DNA from: Bradyrhizobium sp. in8p8
Lineage (GTDB): Bacteria; Pseudomonadota; Alphaproteobacteria; Rhizobiales; Xanthobacteraceae
Direction of reading: 5' to 3'
Assembly: GCF_000426845.1 (NCBI RefSeq)
Contig: NZ_KE384580.1
Span: 1-52,992, forward strand
DNA length: 52,992 nt
The position numbers and the translations under genes are program-made. Shown piece by piece: positions 33,683-41,866 of this stretch. The notes beneath the pieces are model-generated. The model was not told the DNA's origin. It searched no databases and worked only from the letters and a program-made list of their open reading frames with translations. Numbering within the stretch: the stretch's first letter is position 1; every line of letters starts with the position of its first letter.

Positions 33683-34726
33683 ATGTCGTCCCCAAGTGCG
33701 ATAATCGAAACAACCGTCGAACGCCTGCTCGAGCGCGCCGATCTGGCATCGAGCCACGCGGCGCTTCGCGAGGGCATCTTTCCGGTAGCGCTCTGGGAAA
33801 GCGTGTTGGCGGCCGGACTGCCCCTGACCCTTGCTCCGGAGAGTGCGGGAGGGATCGGCCTCGGCTTCGACAGCGCAACGCAGTTGGCGCGGCTGTGCGG
33901 CGCAGGAGCATTGCCGCTCCCGATCATCGAGCCGATGCTGGGCAATTGGCTGCTCGGCCTCGCCGGCATCGAGCCGCGGGATAATCCGGTCAGCCTGGCA
34001 TTCGGCGTGGACTCGCCGCTTCCTCTATGCGGTCGGTTTGGCAGCCAGGTTCGTTCGCATCGCGTGCCGTGGGCGCGCTGCTCCGATCTGGTGGTCCTTG
34101 CAACAGACGGGCCCGCGCTTCGGATCGCGCTGTTGCCGCTGGGCGAGAACATCGTGGTGGCCCACGACATCAACATGGCCGGCGAACCCCGCGACCGCGT
34201 CGATCTCTCGATCTGCGATGCCGAGACGACGGTCTGGCACGATCTCCCGCCCGACCTCACGGCATCGACGATCCTGGCCAGGATGGCCCTGCTGCGCGCG
34301 GCCTCGATGGTGGGCGCGATGGAGCGCGTGCTCCAGCTGAGCGTGACCTACACTTCGGAGCGCCACCAGTTCGGCCGCTCGCTGGCAAGTTTCCAGGTCA
34401 TCCAGCAAACGCTGGCGGTGATGGCAACGCAGGTCGCCGCGGCGCGGTCGGCGGTCGATATCGCCGCAGTCGAATCCGATCTCGCGCGCATTGCGTTCAT
34501 GGCGGCGGTTGCCAAGGCGCGCGCAAGCGATGCCGCCACGCTCGTTGCCGCATCGGCGCATCAGGTCCACGGCGCCATGGGCTTCACCCAGGAATATGGC
34601 CTCGGGCCGATGACCAAGCGGCTTTGGTCCTGGCGCAGCGAGGACGGCAGCGAAAGTCACTGGCACGGATGGTTGGGCGCGCGAGCGCGCGAGAACGGCG
34701 ACCTCTGGGCCGTGGTCGCTGCCTGA
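33683..34726 (+). CDS. Acyl-CoA dehydrogenase-fold subunit without a visible catalytic base (347 aa)
   Basis: This has the acyl-CoA dehydrogenase fold but is short and divergent. The RHQFGRSLASFQVIQ and HQVHGAMGFTQEYGLG segments are conserved, which are flavin/CoA and dimer contacts. The place where FadE-type enzymes have Glu (about residue 247) has no Glu (LLRAASMVGAME), and there is no YEGT motif. This is the pattern of the non-catalytic partner in heteromeric FadE-like enzymes. The natural partner is the convergent dehydrogenase at 34765-35901. The start at 33683 follows GGAGAG; longer frames would cover the operator. Confidence 0.82.
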   Translation: MSSPSAIIETTVERLLERADLASSHAALREGIFPVALWESVLAAGLPLTLAPESAGGIGLGFDSATQLARLCGAGALPLPIIEPMLGNWLLGLAGIEPRDNPVSLAFGVDSPLPLCGRFGSQVRSHRVPWARCSDLVVLATDGPALRIALLPLGENIVVAHDINMAGEPRDRVDLSICDAETTVWHDLPPDLTASTILARMALLRAASMVGAMERVLQLSVTYTSERHQFGRSLASFQVIQQTLAVMATQVAAARSAVDIAAVESDLARIAFMAAVAKARASDAATLVAASAHQVHGAMGFTQEYGLGPMTKRLWSWRSEDGSESHWHGWLGARARENGDLWAVVAA

Positions 34727-34764
34727 GATAACCGGAATCGATGCGTGGCCCGAACGCGCTGCGC

Positions 34765-35901
34765 TCAGGGCGTCAGGGCCTTGCCGATGATGCCGCGCAG
34801 GATTTCGCGGGTGCCGCCACGCAGGCTGAAGGAGGGGGCCTCGAGCGTCGTACGGGTGAAATGGCGGATGAGCCTATCGTCCACCGCTGATGCCTTCTCC
34901 TCGATGAGGTCGCGGGCGATCTCGACGATCTCCTGCTCGAGGACCGCACCGAGATCCTTCACCACCGCCGCCTGCAGATTGGGCGACTGTCCTTCGCCGA
35001 TCATGCCGCTGACGGACATCGACATGCCGCGCAAGGTGACGAGATGGGCGATGGCCCGCCCGATGGTCCGCTGCACTTCGGCTTCGCCGGACACCGGGAG
35101 CGCGCTCGCTTCACGTAGCAACGGCACCGTCGACATGAAACGATCGGGCCCGCTGCGTTCGAGCGCCAACTCGCTGGTGACGATCTTCCAGCCTTCGCCG
35201 GGCTCGCCGAGCACCATATCGTCGGGCACGAAGCAGCCGTCAAAGGCGACTTCGTTGAATTCGCGCTCATCCGCCAGATTGAGGATTGGAGAAATCGAAG
35301 CCGCGGGGTCCGGCAACGCGACGATCATCTGCGACAGCCCGGCATGCCGTTGCGCGCCGGCCTCGGTGCGGCACAGCACCGTCATGTACTGGGCATTGTG
35401 AGCATTCGTGGTCCAGATCTTGCGGCCCTCGATACGCCAGCCGCCTTGCTCGCGCGTTGCCCGGGTGCGGACGCTTGCGAGATCGGAGCCGGAATTGGGT
35501 TCGCTCATCCCGATGGCAAAGCAGCAGCGCCCCGCGACGATCTCCGGAAGGATGTCCCGCTTGGCCCGCTCGCTGCCGAAGCGGATGATCTGGGGCCCGC
35601 TCTGCCGGTCCGCGAGCCAGTGGCCGCCGACCGGCGCGCCGGCCGCCAGCATCTCCTCGATGATGACGAACTGCTCCACGGGCGATAGATCCTGGCCGCC
35701 ATGTTTCTTCGGCCAGGTCGCCCCGATATAGCCGCGGCTACCGCACTGTTCGCTGAAGGCGCGATCGACCCGCGTCCAGGAATTCGAGCGAAACTCAGTC
35801 CCGGATGCCTGCTGCTGCATCAGGAATTCGCGAACCTCGGCCCGCTTGTGGCGGGAGGTCTCCGGCAACTCATGTGGGGTGAAGGGTGGGATTCCGCTCA
35901 T
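34765..35901 (-). CDS. Acyl-CoA dehydrogenase, FadE-like (378 aa)
   Basis: This acyl-CoA dehydrogenase carries SEPNSGSDLAS (flavin region), KIWTTNAHNA and a C terminus with RGGTREILRGIIG. The likely catalytic base is Glu248 in LALERSG, the position used by several FadE-type enzymes acting on bulky or branched acyl-CoA. Together with the base-less subunit at 33683 it may form a heteromeric enzyme. The start MSGIPPFTPHEL at 35901 fits; the longer frame upstream overlaps the lactonase gene and is a shadow. It is the last gene of the racemase-crotonase-lactonase operon. Confidence 0.87.
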   Translation of the reverse strand: MSGIPPFTPHELPETSRHKRAEVREFLMQQQASGTEFRSNSWTRVDRAFSEQCGSRGYIGATWPKKHGGQDLSPVEQFVIIEEMLAAGAPVGGHWLADRQSGPQIIRFGSERAKRDILPEIVAGRCCFAIGMSEPNSGSDLASVRTRATREQGGWRIEGRKIWTTNAHNAQYMTVLCRTEAGAQRHAGLSQMIVALPDPAASISPILNLADEREFNEVAFDGCFVPDDMVLGEPGEGWKIVTSELALERSGPDRFMSTVPLLREASALPVSGEAEVQRTIGRAIAHLVTLRGMSMSVSGMIGEGQSPNLQAAVVKDLGAVLEQEIVEIARDLIEEKASAVDDRLIRHFTRTTLEAPSFSLRGGTREILRGIIGKALTP

Positions 35902-35926
35902 CGGGCTCTCTGTCTGACGGTTCGGC

Positions 35927-36838
35927 CTAGACGTGGGAAAACATCTTGCGTCCCGCCGTCGGCATCTCTGCGCGCAGAATCGCGCCGGAATGAGACTCGA
36001 CGATAAAGAGGGACTTGCGATCGGGGCCGCCATACGCGCAGTTGGTCGGGAAATTATCCGTGCACGATCGAATGCGGTACAGCGGTTCGCCGGCCGCAGA
36101 GAACAGCCAGGTCGCGCCCATTCCCGGATGGCAGACCGCAAGGTTGCCATCGTCATCCATCGCCATTCCGTCCGGCCCGACACCGCCGCTCATCTGGATG
36201 AAGATGCCGACCTTCGAAACCGAGCCGTCGAGCAGCATCGGCGCGCGCCAGATGCAATTGCCACGCGTGACCGCCACGAAGACGGTGGTCTCCTTTGCGT
36301 CGAGTACGATCCCGTTCGGGCTCGGTATTCCCTCGAGAAGCTTTTCGAGTTTTCCGGCGGCGCTCAGCCTGAAAACCCGCCCGCTCGGATCCTGCAGTCC
36401 GGTTTGGCCCTGGTCGGTGAAGTAGAGGTCGCCATTGCCGGCAAACACCAGGTCGTTGGGGCCTTTGAAACCGTCGATCTGATCGCGATGGACGATCGGC
36501 GAGACGGCGCCGCGCGCAGGGTCGAGCAGCAGGATGCCCTGCTTGTGATCGGCAATGAAGATGCGGCCGTCGCGGTGAATCTTCAGACCGTTGGGCTCGC
36601 CGTCATATTCGGCGACCAGATCGAACGTGCCGGTCGGAGAAATGCGAAAGATGCGGCCGAACGGGACATCGACGACGTAGAGGTTTCCGTCGCGATCGAA
36701 ACTCGGGCCCTCCAGGAACGAATGCAGATTCTCGCCGCGACGTTGCAGTTTCAGCCACGGCGTCTGGCGGCCGGTCAGATGATATTTTTCCGGAAGCCTG
36801 GCAAAAACCGTTGTCTGGATCGTAGGTGCTGAAAACAT
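35927..36838 (-). CDS. SMP-30/gluconolactonase family protein (303 aa)
   Basis: This is a six-bladed beta-propeller lactonase of the SMP-30 type. The metal ligands of the family can be placed at Glu43 (LEGPSFD), Asn128 (KGPNDL), Asn175 (SPNGIVLD) and Asp223 (GPDGMAMD). Such enzymes open lactones such as gluconolactone to hydroxy acids, with a divalent metal. No signal peptide is seen, so it should act in the cytoplasm. It lies between crotonase and acyl-CoA dehydrogenase genes, an unusual place for a sugar lactonase, which suggests a non-sugar lactone. Supported by motifs; the substrate is inference. Confidence 0.87.
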   Translation of the reverse strand: MFSAPTIQTTVFARLPEKYHLTGRQTPWLKLQRRGENLHSFLEGPSFDRDGNLYVVDVPFGRIFRISPTGTFDLVAEYDGEPNGLKIHRDGRIFIADHKQGILLLDPARGAVSPIVHRDQIDGFKGPNDLVFAGNGDLYFTDQGQTGLQDPSGRVFRLSAAGKLEKLLEGIPSPNGIVLDAKETTVFVAVTRGNCIWRAPMLLDGSVSKVGIFIQMSGGVGPDGMAMDDDGNLAVCHPGMGATWLFSAAGEPLYRIRSCTDNFPTNCAYGGPDRKSLFIVESHSGAILRAEMPTAGRKMFSHV

Positions 36839-36868
36839 CGTGGCGGCCTCTGGCTTGAAAACGCCGGC

Positions 36869-37666
36869 TCAATTGCCGGTGAAGTTGGGCTTTCGCTTCT
36901 CCTTGAAGGCGGTGAACGCTTCGCGGTGATCGGACGTTTCGAGCGAGATCGCCTGCATCGCGGCTGCCAGTTCCAGGCTGTCCGGCAATGTCATGTCGAG
37001 CGATCGACGCAACAGCTGTTTGGTCATTCGCAGCGCTTGCGGCGGCTGCGCTGCGATCTGCGTCGCCAGCGCGCGTGCGCGCTCCATCAGCTGTTCGTGC
37101 GGTACGACCTCCTCGACGAGGCCCCATTGAAGGGCCGTGTCGGGCTTGACGAACTCTCCGGTGTAAGTCATGCGGCAAGCCTTCGCCAATCCGACCCGCC
37201 GCGGCAGGAACCAGGCGCCGCCGTCGCCCGAGATCAGGCCGACGCGGAGAAAGCTCTCGGCAAAAGACGCTTTCTCGGACGCGATGCGCAGATCGCACAT
37301 CAAGGCGAGATCGCAGCCTGCACCGACGGCTGAACCGTTCACCGCGGCAATCGTCGGCACCTGGCAATGATAGAGCGCGAGCGGGATTTGCTGGATGCCG
37401 TGAAGATAGACGCGCCGTGCATGGAACGGCGGCCCGGCGAAATGGCCCGTGCGCGTCACCATGTCTTTAAGGTCGCCGCCCGAGCAAAACCCGTCGCCGG
37501 CGCCCGTGATCACCATGCACCCCACGCTCATGTCGCGGTTGATCCGGTCGCATGTCGCGACGATGGTCTCGATCATCTCGTCCGATATCGCGTTGCGGAG
37601 ATCGGGACGGTTGAGCTCGAGCGTCAGCACCCCGTCCTGTTCGGTGATCTTGATGTGTTCGGTCAT
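36869..37666 (-). CDS. Crotonase-fold protein (enoyl-CoA hydratase/isomerase family, 265 aa)
   Basis: This crotonase-fold protein has FCSGGDLKDMV and NGSAVGAGCDLALM as CoA-binding and oxyanion segments, and FKEKRKPNFTGN at the end. By eye the two catalytic glutamates of rat enoyl-CoA hydratase align with Phe (in AESFLRVGL) and Arg (in CRMTYTG), so it may be an isomerase or another crotonase type. AESFLRVGL does supply another acidic residue nearby. Its ATG overlaps the stop of the racemase gene (ATGA). Confidence 0.87.
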   Translation of the reverse strand: MTEHIKITEQDGVLTLELNRPDLRNAISDEMIETIVATCDRINRDMSVGCMVITGAGDGFCSGGDLKDMVTRTGHFAGPPFHARRVYLHGIQQIPLALYHCQVPTIAAVNGSAVGAGCDLALMCDLRIASEKASFAESFLRVGLISGDGGAWFLPRRVGLAKACRMTYTGEFVKPDTALQWGLVEEVVPHEQLMERARALATQIAAQPPQALRMTKQLLRRSLDMTLPDSLELAAAMQAISLETSDHREAFTAFKEKRKPNFTGN

Positions 37667-38835
37667 TGCGTCACTTCATCATTGGGGCGAGAAAGCGCGC
37701 CCGTGGTGTAGAGGTCGTCGAGTTCACGCGGCGAAAAGCCCCAGTCGCGCAGAACCTCCTGTGCATTCGCGCCGATGACGGGAGGCGGGTGCGGAACGGC
37801 CGGCGCTGTCCGGCTGAAGCGGGGCGCGGGTCCGGGCTGGGTGACGCCGGCGATCTCGACGAAAGTGCCGCGCATCCGGTTGTGCGGGTGTTGCGGCGCC
37901 TCGTTGAACGTCAGGACCGGAGCGAAGCACGCATCACTGCCTTCCATGAACTCGCACCATTCATCGCGGGTCCTGGCGCGAAATATCTCGGCGAAGCGCT
38001 GACGCATCTCGGGCCAGCGCAAGCGGTCGAACTGTTCCGGAAACGTCGCCGGATCGATCTTCAAACGCGCGAGCAATTCCTGAAAAAAGCGGTGTTCGAC
38101 CGGGCCGATCGAGACGAACTTGTCGTCCGAGGTCGCGTAGGTGTCATACCAAGGCGCGCCGGAATCCAGGATGTTGGTGCCGCGTTCCTGCTGCCATAAC
38201 CCCAGCGCGGCCATACCGTGAATGGCGGTCGCCAGATACGCCGATCCATCCACCATCGCCGCGTCGACCACCTGGCCCTTGCCCGAGCGTCCGCGCTCGT
38301 AGAGGGCCGCGAGTACGCCGAAGGCCAGAAACATGGCGCCGCCGCCGAAATCGCCGACCAGGTTCAGAGGCGGAACGGGCGCGGAGCCCTGTCGTCCGAT
38401 TGCGCTCAGCACGCCGGACAACGCGATGTAGTTGATGTCGTGACCGGCCCGCGACGCTTCGGGGCCCTCCTGACCGAAACCGGTCATGCGGCCATAGACG
38501 AGTTTGGGGTTGGCGGCGAGGCATGGCTCAGGACCGAGGCCCAACCTTTCCATCGTGCCGGGCCTGAACCCTTCGATCACGACATCCGCCTGCGCGATCA
38601 GGCGCATCGTCGCGGCAACGGCTTCGGGCTTCTTGAGATCGAGCGCGATCGATTTGCGGCCGCGACGAAGCACGTCGAAGCGCGGCTCCTTGCCGAGATC
38701 GAGGCCGAGATCGGCGCGCGCGACGCGATCGACCCGCACGACCTCGGCACCCATGTCGGCGAGCAGCATGGCGCAGAACGGCGCGGGTCCGATGCCCGCC
38801 ATCTCCACGACGCGTAAGCCCGTCAACGGCCCCAT
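37663..38835 (-). CDS. 2-methylacyl-CoA racemase-like CaiB/BaiF family protein (390 aa)
   Basis: The N terminus MGPLTGLRVVEMAGIGPAP followed by FCAMLLADMGAEVV is the hallmark of alpha-methylacyl-CoA racemase rather than a CoA-transferase. Expected catalytic residues are His in RAGHDINYIALSG and Asp in LVGDFGGGAM. The enzyme epimerises (2R)- and (2S)-methylacyl-CoA, needed before dehydrogenation of 2-methyl-branched chains. The start at 38835 follows CGGAGG; the extra 12 codons upstream are unlikely. It is the first gene of a four-gene operon, facing a divergent promoter region with a GntR-type half site. Confidence 0.88.
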   Translation of the reverse strand: MGPLTGLRVVEMAGIGPAPFCAMLLADMGAEVVRVDRVARADLGLDLGKEPRFDVLRRGRKSIALDLKKPEAVAATMRLIAQADVVIEGFRPGTMERLGLGPEPCLAANPKLVYGRMTGFGQEGPEASRAGHDINYIALSGVLSAIGRQGSAPVPPLNLVGDFGGGAMFLAFGVLAALYERGRSGKGQVVDAAMVDGSAYLATAIHGMAALGLWQQERGTNILDSGAPWYDTYATSDDKFVSIGPVEHRFFQELLARLKIDPATFPEQFDRLRWPEMRQRFAEIFRARTRDEWCEFMEGSDACFAPVLTFNEAPQHPHNRMRGTFVEIAGVTQPGPAPRFSRTAPAVPHPPPVIGANAQEVLRDWGFSPRELDDLYTTGALSRPNDEVTQ

Positions 38836-39153
38836 GGACGTCCTCCGAAGGATGCGGTCGCGGACACTCAAGGCCTGTCGACCGGCTTATGATTTTATTG
38901 CCCGACAGAAAAGCGCTGCATTCGGTTCGCGTCAATAGGCTTCGAGGGCAGCGCGTTGAACCGGTGGAAGTCCACATTGTGTCTTTGGATCAAATAGTTA
39001 ATGTATAGTTGTGAGTTATTTCCTGGAACACTGAAATGTGAAAACATACGAGCCTGCCGGTTGCCAAACTCGATATTGTGGCGCTAGTTTCAGTCCGACA
39101 ATAATGATCTCCGCCACGTTGAACTCACGGCGAGGCGCGGTTTGGGAGGCACA
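38836..39153. promoter_or_regulatory. Divergent promoter region with GntR-type sites
   Basis: This 318-bp gap separates the racemase operon (minus) from the ligase-kinase operon (plus). TCAGTCCGACAAT (39090-39102) has a perfect right half (GACAAT) and a degenerate left half. ATTGCCCGACAGA (38897-38909) is a weaker match close to the racemase gene. GGGAGG precedes the ligase ATG at 39154. No gene of its own is seen. Confidence 0.55.
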
Positions 39154-40785
39154 ATGCTCATCACGCGTTCGGACAGTTATGATGAGACATACCGGTCGTT
39201 TCGCTGGAATATCCCCAAAGCCTACAACATCGCGTCCGATGTGTGCGACCGCCACGCTGGCGGCGATGCGGTGGCTCTGATCCACGACCGCGGCACCGGC
39301 GACGTCAGACATTACACCTTCCGCGATATCCAACGCTCCGCCAACCGGCTCGCCAATGTTTTTTCGCATTACGGATTAGCGCGCGGCAGTTTCGTCGCGA
39401 TTCTGCTCGGGCAGGATCCTGAAGCCGGAATTACCCATGTCGCTTGCTGGAAGGCCGGCCTGGTCTCGGTGACCATCTCCCGATTGTTCGGGGTCGAGGC
39501 CGTTGAGCACCGGCTCGGCATTAGCGATGCGCGCGTGCTCGTCACCGACAAGGCAGGATGGTCCGTCGTCGCGCCGATCCGGGACCGGCTGCCGCATCTC
39601 CAGCACGTTCTGATCGTCGACGGCGTCAGCGACGGCGCCTCCGATTTTTACGCCGCCATTGCGCGCGCCAGCGATCACTTCTTAAATATCGGCACATCGT
39701 CGGCGGATCCGGCGTTCATGAACTTCACGTCAGGGACGACCGGGCCGGCCAAGGGCGTGCTCAAGGCGCACCGCGCGATGATCGGCGTCATGCCGAGCAT
39801 CGAGTTCTGCCATGATTTCTTTCCGCAGCCAGGCGACTTGTTCTGGTCGCCGGCGGATTGGTCCTGGCTGGCAGGCTTCATGAACATCCTGATGCCGGCG
39901 TGGTTTCACGGCAAGCCGGTGCTGGCATTTCGGGCGTCCAGCTTCGATCCCGAGCAGGCCGTGGCCATGATGGTGAAGCATCGGGTGCGCAATTCGCTGC
40001 TGACGCCGACAATGCTGAAGATGCTGCGTCAGGTCGGGCGATTGCCCGAGGCCCTGGATCTGAGGTCGGTCGTGAGCGGAAGCGAGGCGGTCGGCGCCGA
40101 ACTGGTGAGGTGGGCACAGGATGCATTGAAGGTGAACGTCAACGTCGTGTTCGGTCAGACCGAGTGCAACTCGACGATCGGCAATAACGGGCGCGTCATG
40201 CCGTTCAAGGCCGGCGCGCTGGGGCGGGCGATGCCCGGGCACGTCTGCGCGGTCGTGGATGATTCCGGCCAGGAGGTTGCGCCGGGCACGATTGGCAATA
40301 TCGCGTTTCGCAGGCCGGACCCCCTGATGCTGCTCGAATATTGGCGTGACGCCAAGGCGACGGCAGCCAAGTTCATCAGCGACTGGATGATCACCGGTGA
40401 CCTCGGGACGTGCGACGAGGAAGGCTATTTCTGGTTCCATGCCCGAGCCGACGATATCATTTCCAGTTCGGGGTACCGGATCGGTCCGGGAGAGATCGAA
40501 GACGTATTGATCAAGCATCCCGATGTCGCGATGGCCGCGGTGATCGGCGTGCCCGATCCGGTCCGAAACGAGTCGATCAAGGCCTTCATCGTGCTGTCGC
40601 GCAGCGTCGTGCCATCCGACGACATCAAGGAGAGCATACGGACGCTGGTCAAGACGCGGCTCGCCAAACACGAGGCGCCGCGTGACATCGAGATCGTCGA
40701 TGCCCTACCTCTCAGCGCCAACGGCAAAATCTTGCGGCGCGAGCTGCGCGAGCGCGAAATTCGCAAAATGGGTGGTTCGAGTTGA
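39154..40785 (+). CDS. AMP-binding acyl-CoA ligase (543 aa)
   Basis: This is an adenylate-forming ligase of the ACSM/benzoate-type group. The phosphate loop FTSGTTGPAKG lies near residues 188-198, VFGQTECNSTIG marks the adenine pocket, WMITGDLGTCDEEGYFWF the hinge region, and LSANGKILRREL holds the catalytic lysine. The start at 39154 has GGGAGG at ideal spacing; a TTG at 39142 is less likely. It is the first gene of a plus-strand operon with a kinase and an acyl-CoA dehydrogenase, and would activate the acid they act on. Confidence 0.92.
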   Translation: MLITRSDSYDETYRSFRWNIPKAYNIASDVCDRHAGGDAVALIHDRGTGDVRHYTFRDIQRSANRLANVFSHYGLARGSFVAILLGQDPEAGITHVACWKAGLVSVTISRLFGVEAVEHRLGISDARVLVTDKAGWSVVAPIRDRLPHLQHVLIVDGVSDGASDFYAAIARASDHFLNIGTSSADPAFMNFTSGTTGPAKGVLKAHRAMIGVMPSIEFCHDFFPQPGDLFWSPADWSWLAGFMNILMPAWFHGKPVLAFRASSFDPEQAVAMMVKHRVRNSLLTPTMLKMLRQVGRLPEALDLRSVVSGSEAVGAELVRWAQDALKVNVNVVFGQTECNSTIGNNGRVMPFKAGALGRAMPGHVCAVVDDSGQEVAPGTIGNIAFRRPDPLMLLEYWRDAKATAAKFISDWMITGDLGTCDEEGYFWFHARADDIISSSGYRIGPGEIEDVLIKHPDVAMAAVIGVPDPVRNESIKAFIVLSRSVVPSDDIKESIRTLVKTRLAKHEAPRDIEIVDALPLSANGKILRRELREREIRKMGGSS

Positions 40786-41858
40786 GCGCGGAACCGGGAG
40801 ACGCTTCGAAGTTTCTGCCGCTCGAGGAAACCGTGCCCTGCGACTGGGGCAGGCTGTCCGGCTATTTGAAGACCAACGGCATGCGCGTCGATCTCGAGCG
40901 ACCGATCCGGCAGTTTGCCGGCGGCCTCGCCAATCGCAACTATCTGATGGTCGTGAACGGCAAGCCCGCGGTGTTGCGCCGGCCGCCCGACGGCGATCTG
41001 CCGCCCGGCGCCCACGACATGGCGCGCGAGCACCGCATCCTGTCGCGGCTTGCGGACGCGCTTCCATTCGTGGCGCGCGCGCTGCACTATTGCGACGACT
41101 GCAGCGTCATCGGCGTTTCATTTCAATTGATCGAATACCGGCCGGGCCTGGTCATCCGTGGTGCCGACCTGTCGCCCTTGAATGATCGCACCGATGCACC
41201 CGGCAAACTTTCCGCGATGATGGTCGAGACGCTGGCGGCCCTGTATCGGGTGGATTGCCGCAAGATCGGTCTCGACGACCTCGGCCGTCCCGACGGATTC
41301 ATCGGACGTGCCATCGCGGGATGGTCCAGACGCGGCGCGCTGGTCACCGACAACGCGGCGCTGAAGGCGCTGCTGCAGGACGTGTCGCATTGGCTCTCCC
41401 GGCAGTTATTCCGCGAACGGTCTCCGACCCTGCTGCATTGCGACTTCAAGCTCGACAATCTGATCCTCGATCCGCAAGCTCTGGTACCGGTCGCGCTTGT
41501 CGACTGGGACATGGGCACGCGGGGCGATCCCTTGTTCGACCTGGCAACCCTGTTGAGCTACTGGGCCCAGCCCGACGATCCGCCGGCGTTGCAGCGGCTC
41601 GGGCAGATGCCCACGGCCCATCCGGGCTTCTGGCGGCGCAGCGAGGTCGCGCGGCGCTACGCGGCGCTCACCGGCGAGGATATCGACGATCTGCCAGCGC
41701 TGCGTGTGCTGGCACTGTTCAAGCTTGGCGTCGTGTTCCTACAATTGCATCGGCAATGGATCAACGGTGCGGTGAAGGACGATCGCTACGTCGAATTCGC
41801 TCGCCTGGGCGAAGACATTCTTCTCGTTGCGCGTGACGCGACGGGCGGCTCTGAATGA
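40782..41858 (+). CDS. APH-family phosphotransferase, LvaA/ACAD10-kinase-like (358 aa)
   Basis: This has a protein-kinase-like (aminoglycoside phosphotransferase) fold. FAGGLANRNYLM forms the nucleotide loop, the catalytic Brenner motif HCDFKLDN lies at residues 219-226 (Asp221), and VDWDMG (241 and 243) supplies the metal-binding Asp. It is encoded between a CoA ligase and an ACAD11-like dehydrogenase. In the lva operon of Pseudomonas putida and in mammalian ACAD10/ACAD11, related kinases phosphorylate 4-hydroxyacyl-CoA. Aminoglycoside resistance is unlikely here. The TTG start overlaps the ligase stop; no better start is seen nearby. Confidence 0.85.
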   Translation: MSAEPGDASKFLPLEETVPCDWGRLSGYLKTNGMRVDLERPIRQFAGGLANRNYLMVVNGKPAVLRRPPDGDLPPGAHDMAREHRILSRLADALPFVARALHYCDDCSVIGVSFQLIEYRPGLVIRGADLSPLNDRTDAPGKLSAMMVETLAALYRVDCRKIGLDDLGRPDGFIGRAIAGWSRRGALVTDNAALKALLQDVSHWLSRQLFRERSPTLLHCDFKLDNLILDPQALVPVALVDWDMGTRGDPLFDLATLLSYWAQPDDPPALQRLGQMPTAHPGFWRRSEVARRYAALTGEDIDDLPALRVLALFKLGVVFLQLHRQWINGAVKDDRYVEFARLGEDILLVARDATGGSE

Positions 41859-41866
41859 GGAAACCG

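Noticed and set aside
40782..41858. Aminoglycoside resistance kinase
   Set aside because: The fold is the same, but the gene is locked between a CoA ligase and an ACAD11-like dehydrogenase by overlaps, which points to acyl-CoA metabolism.
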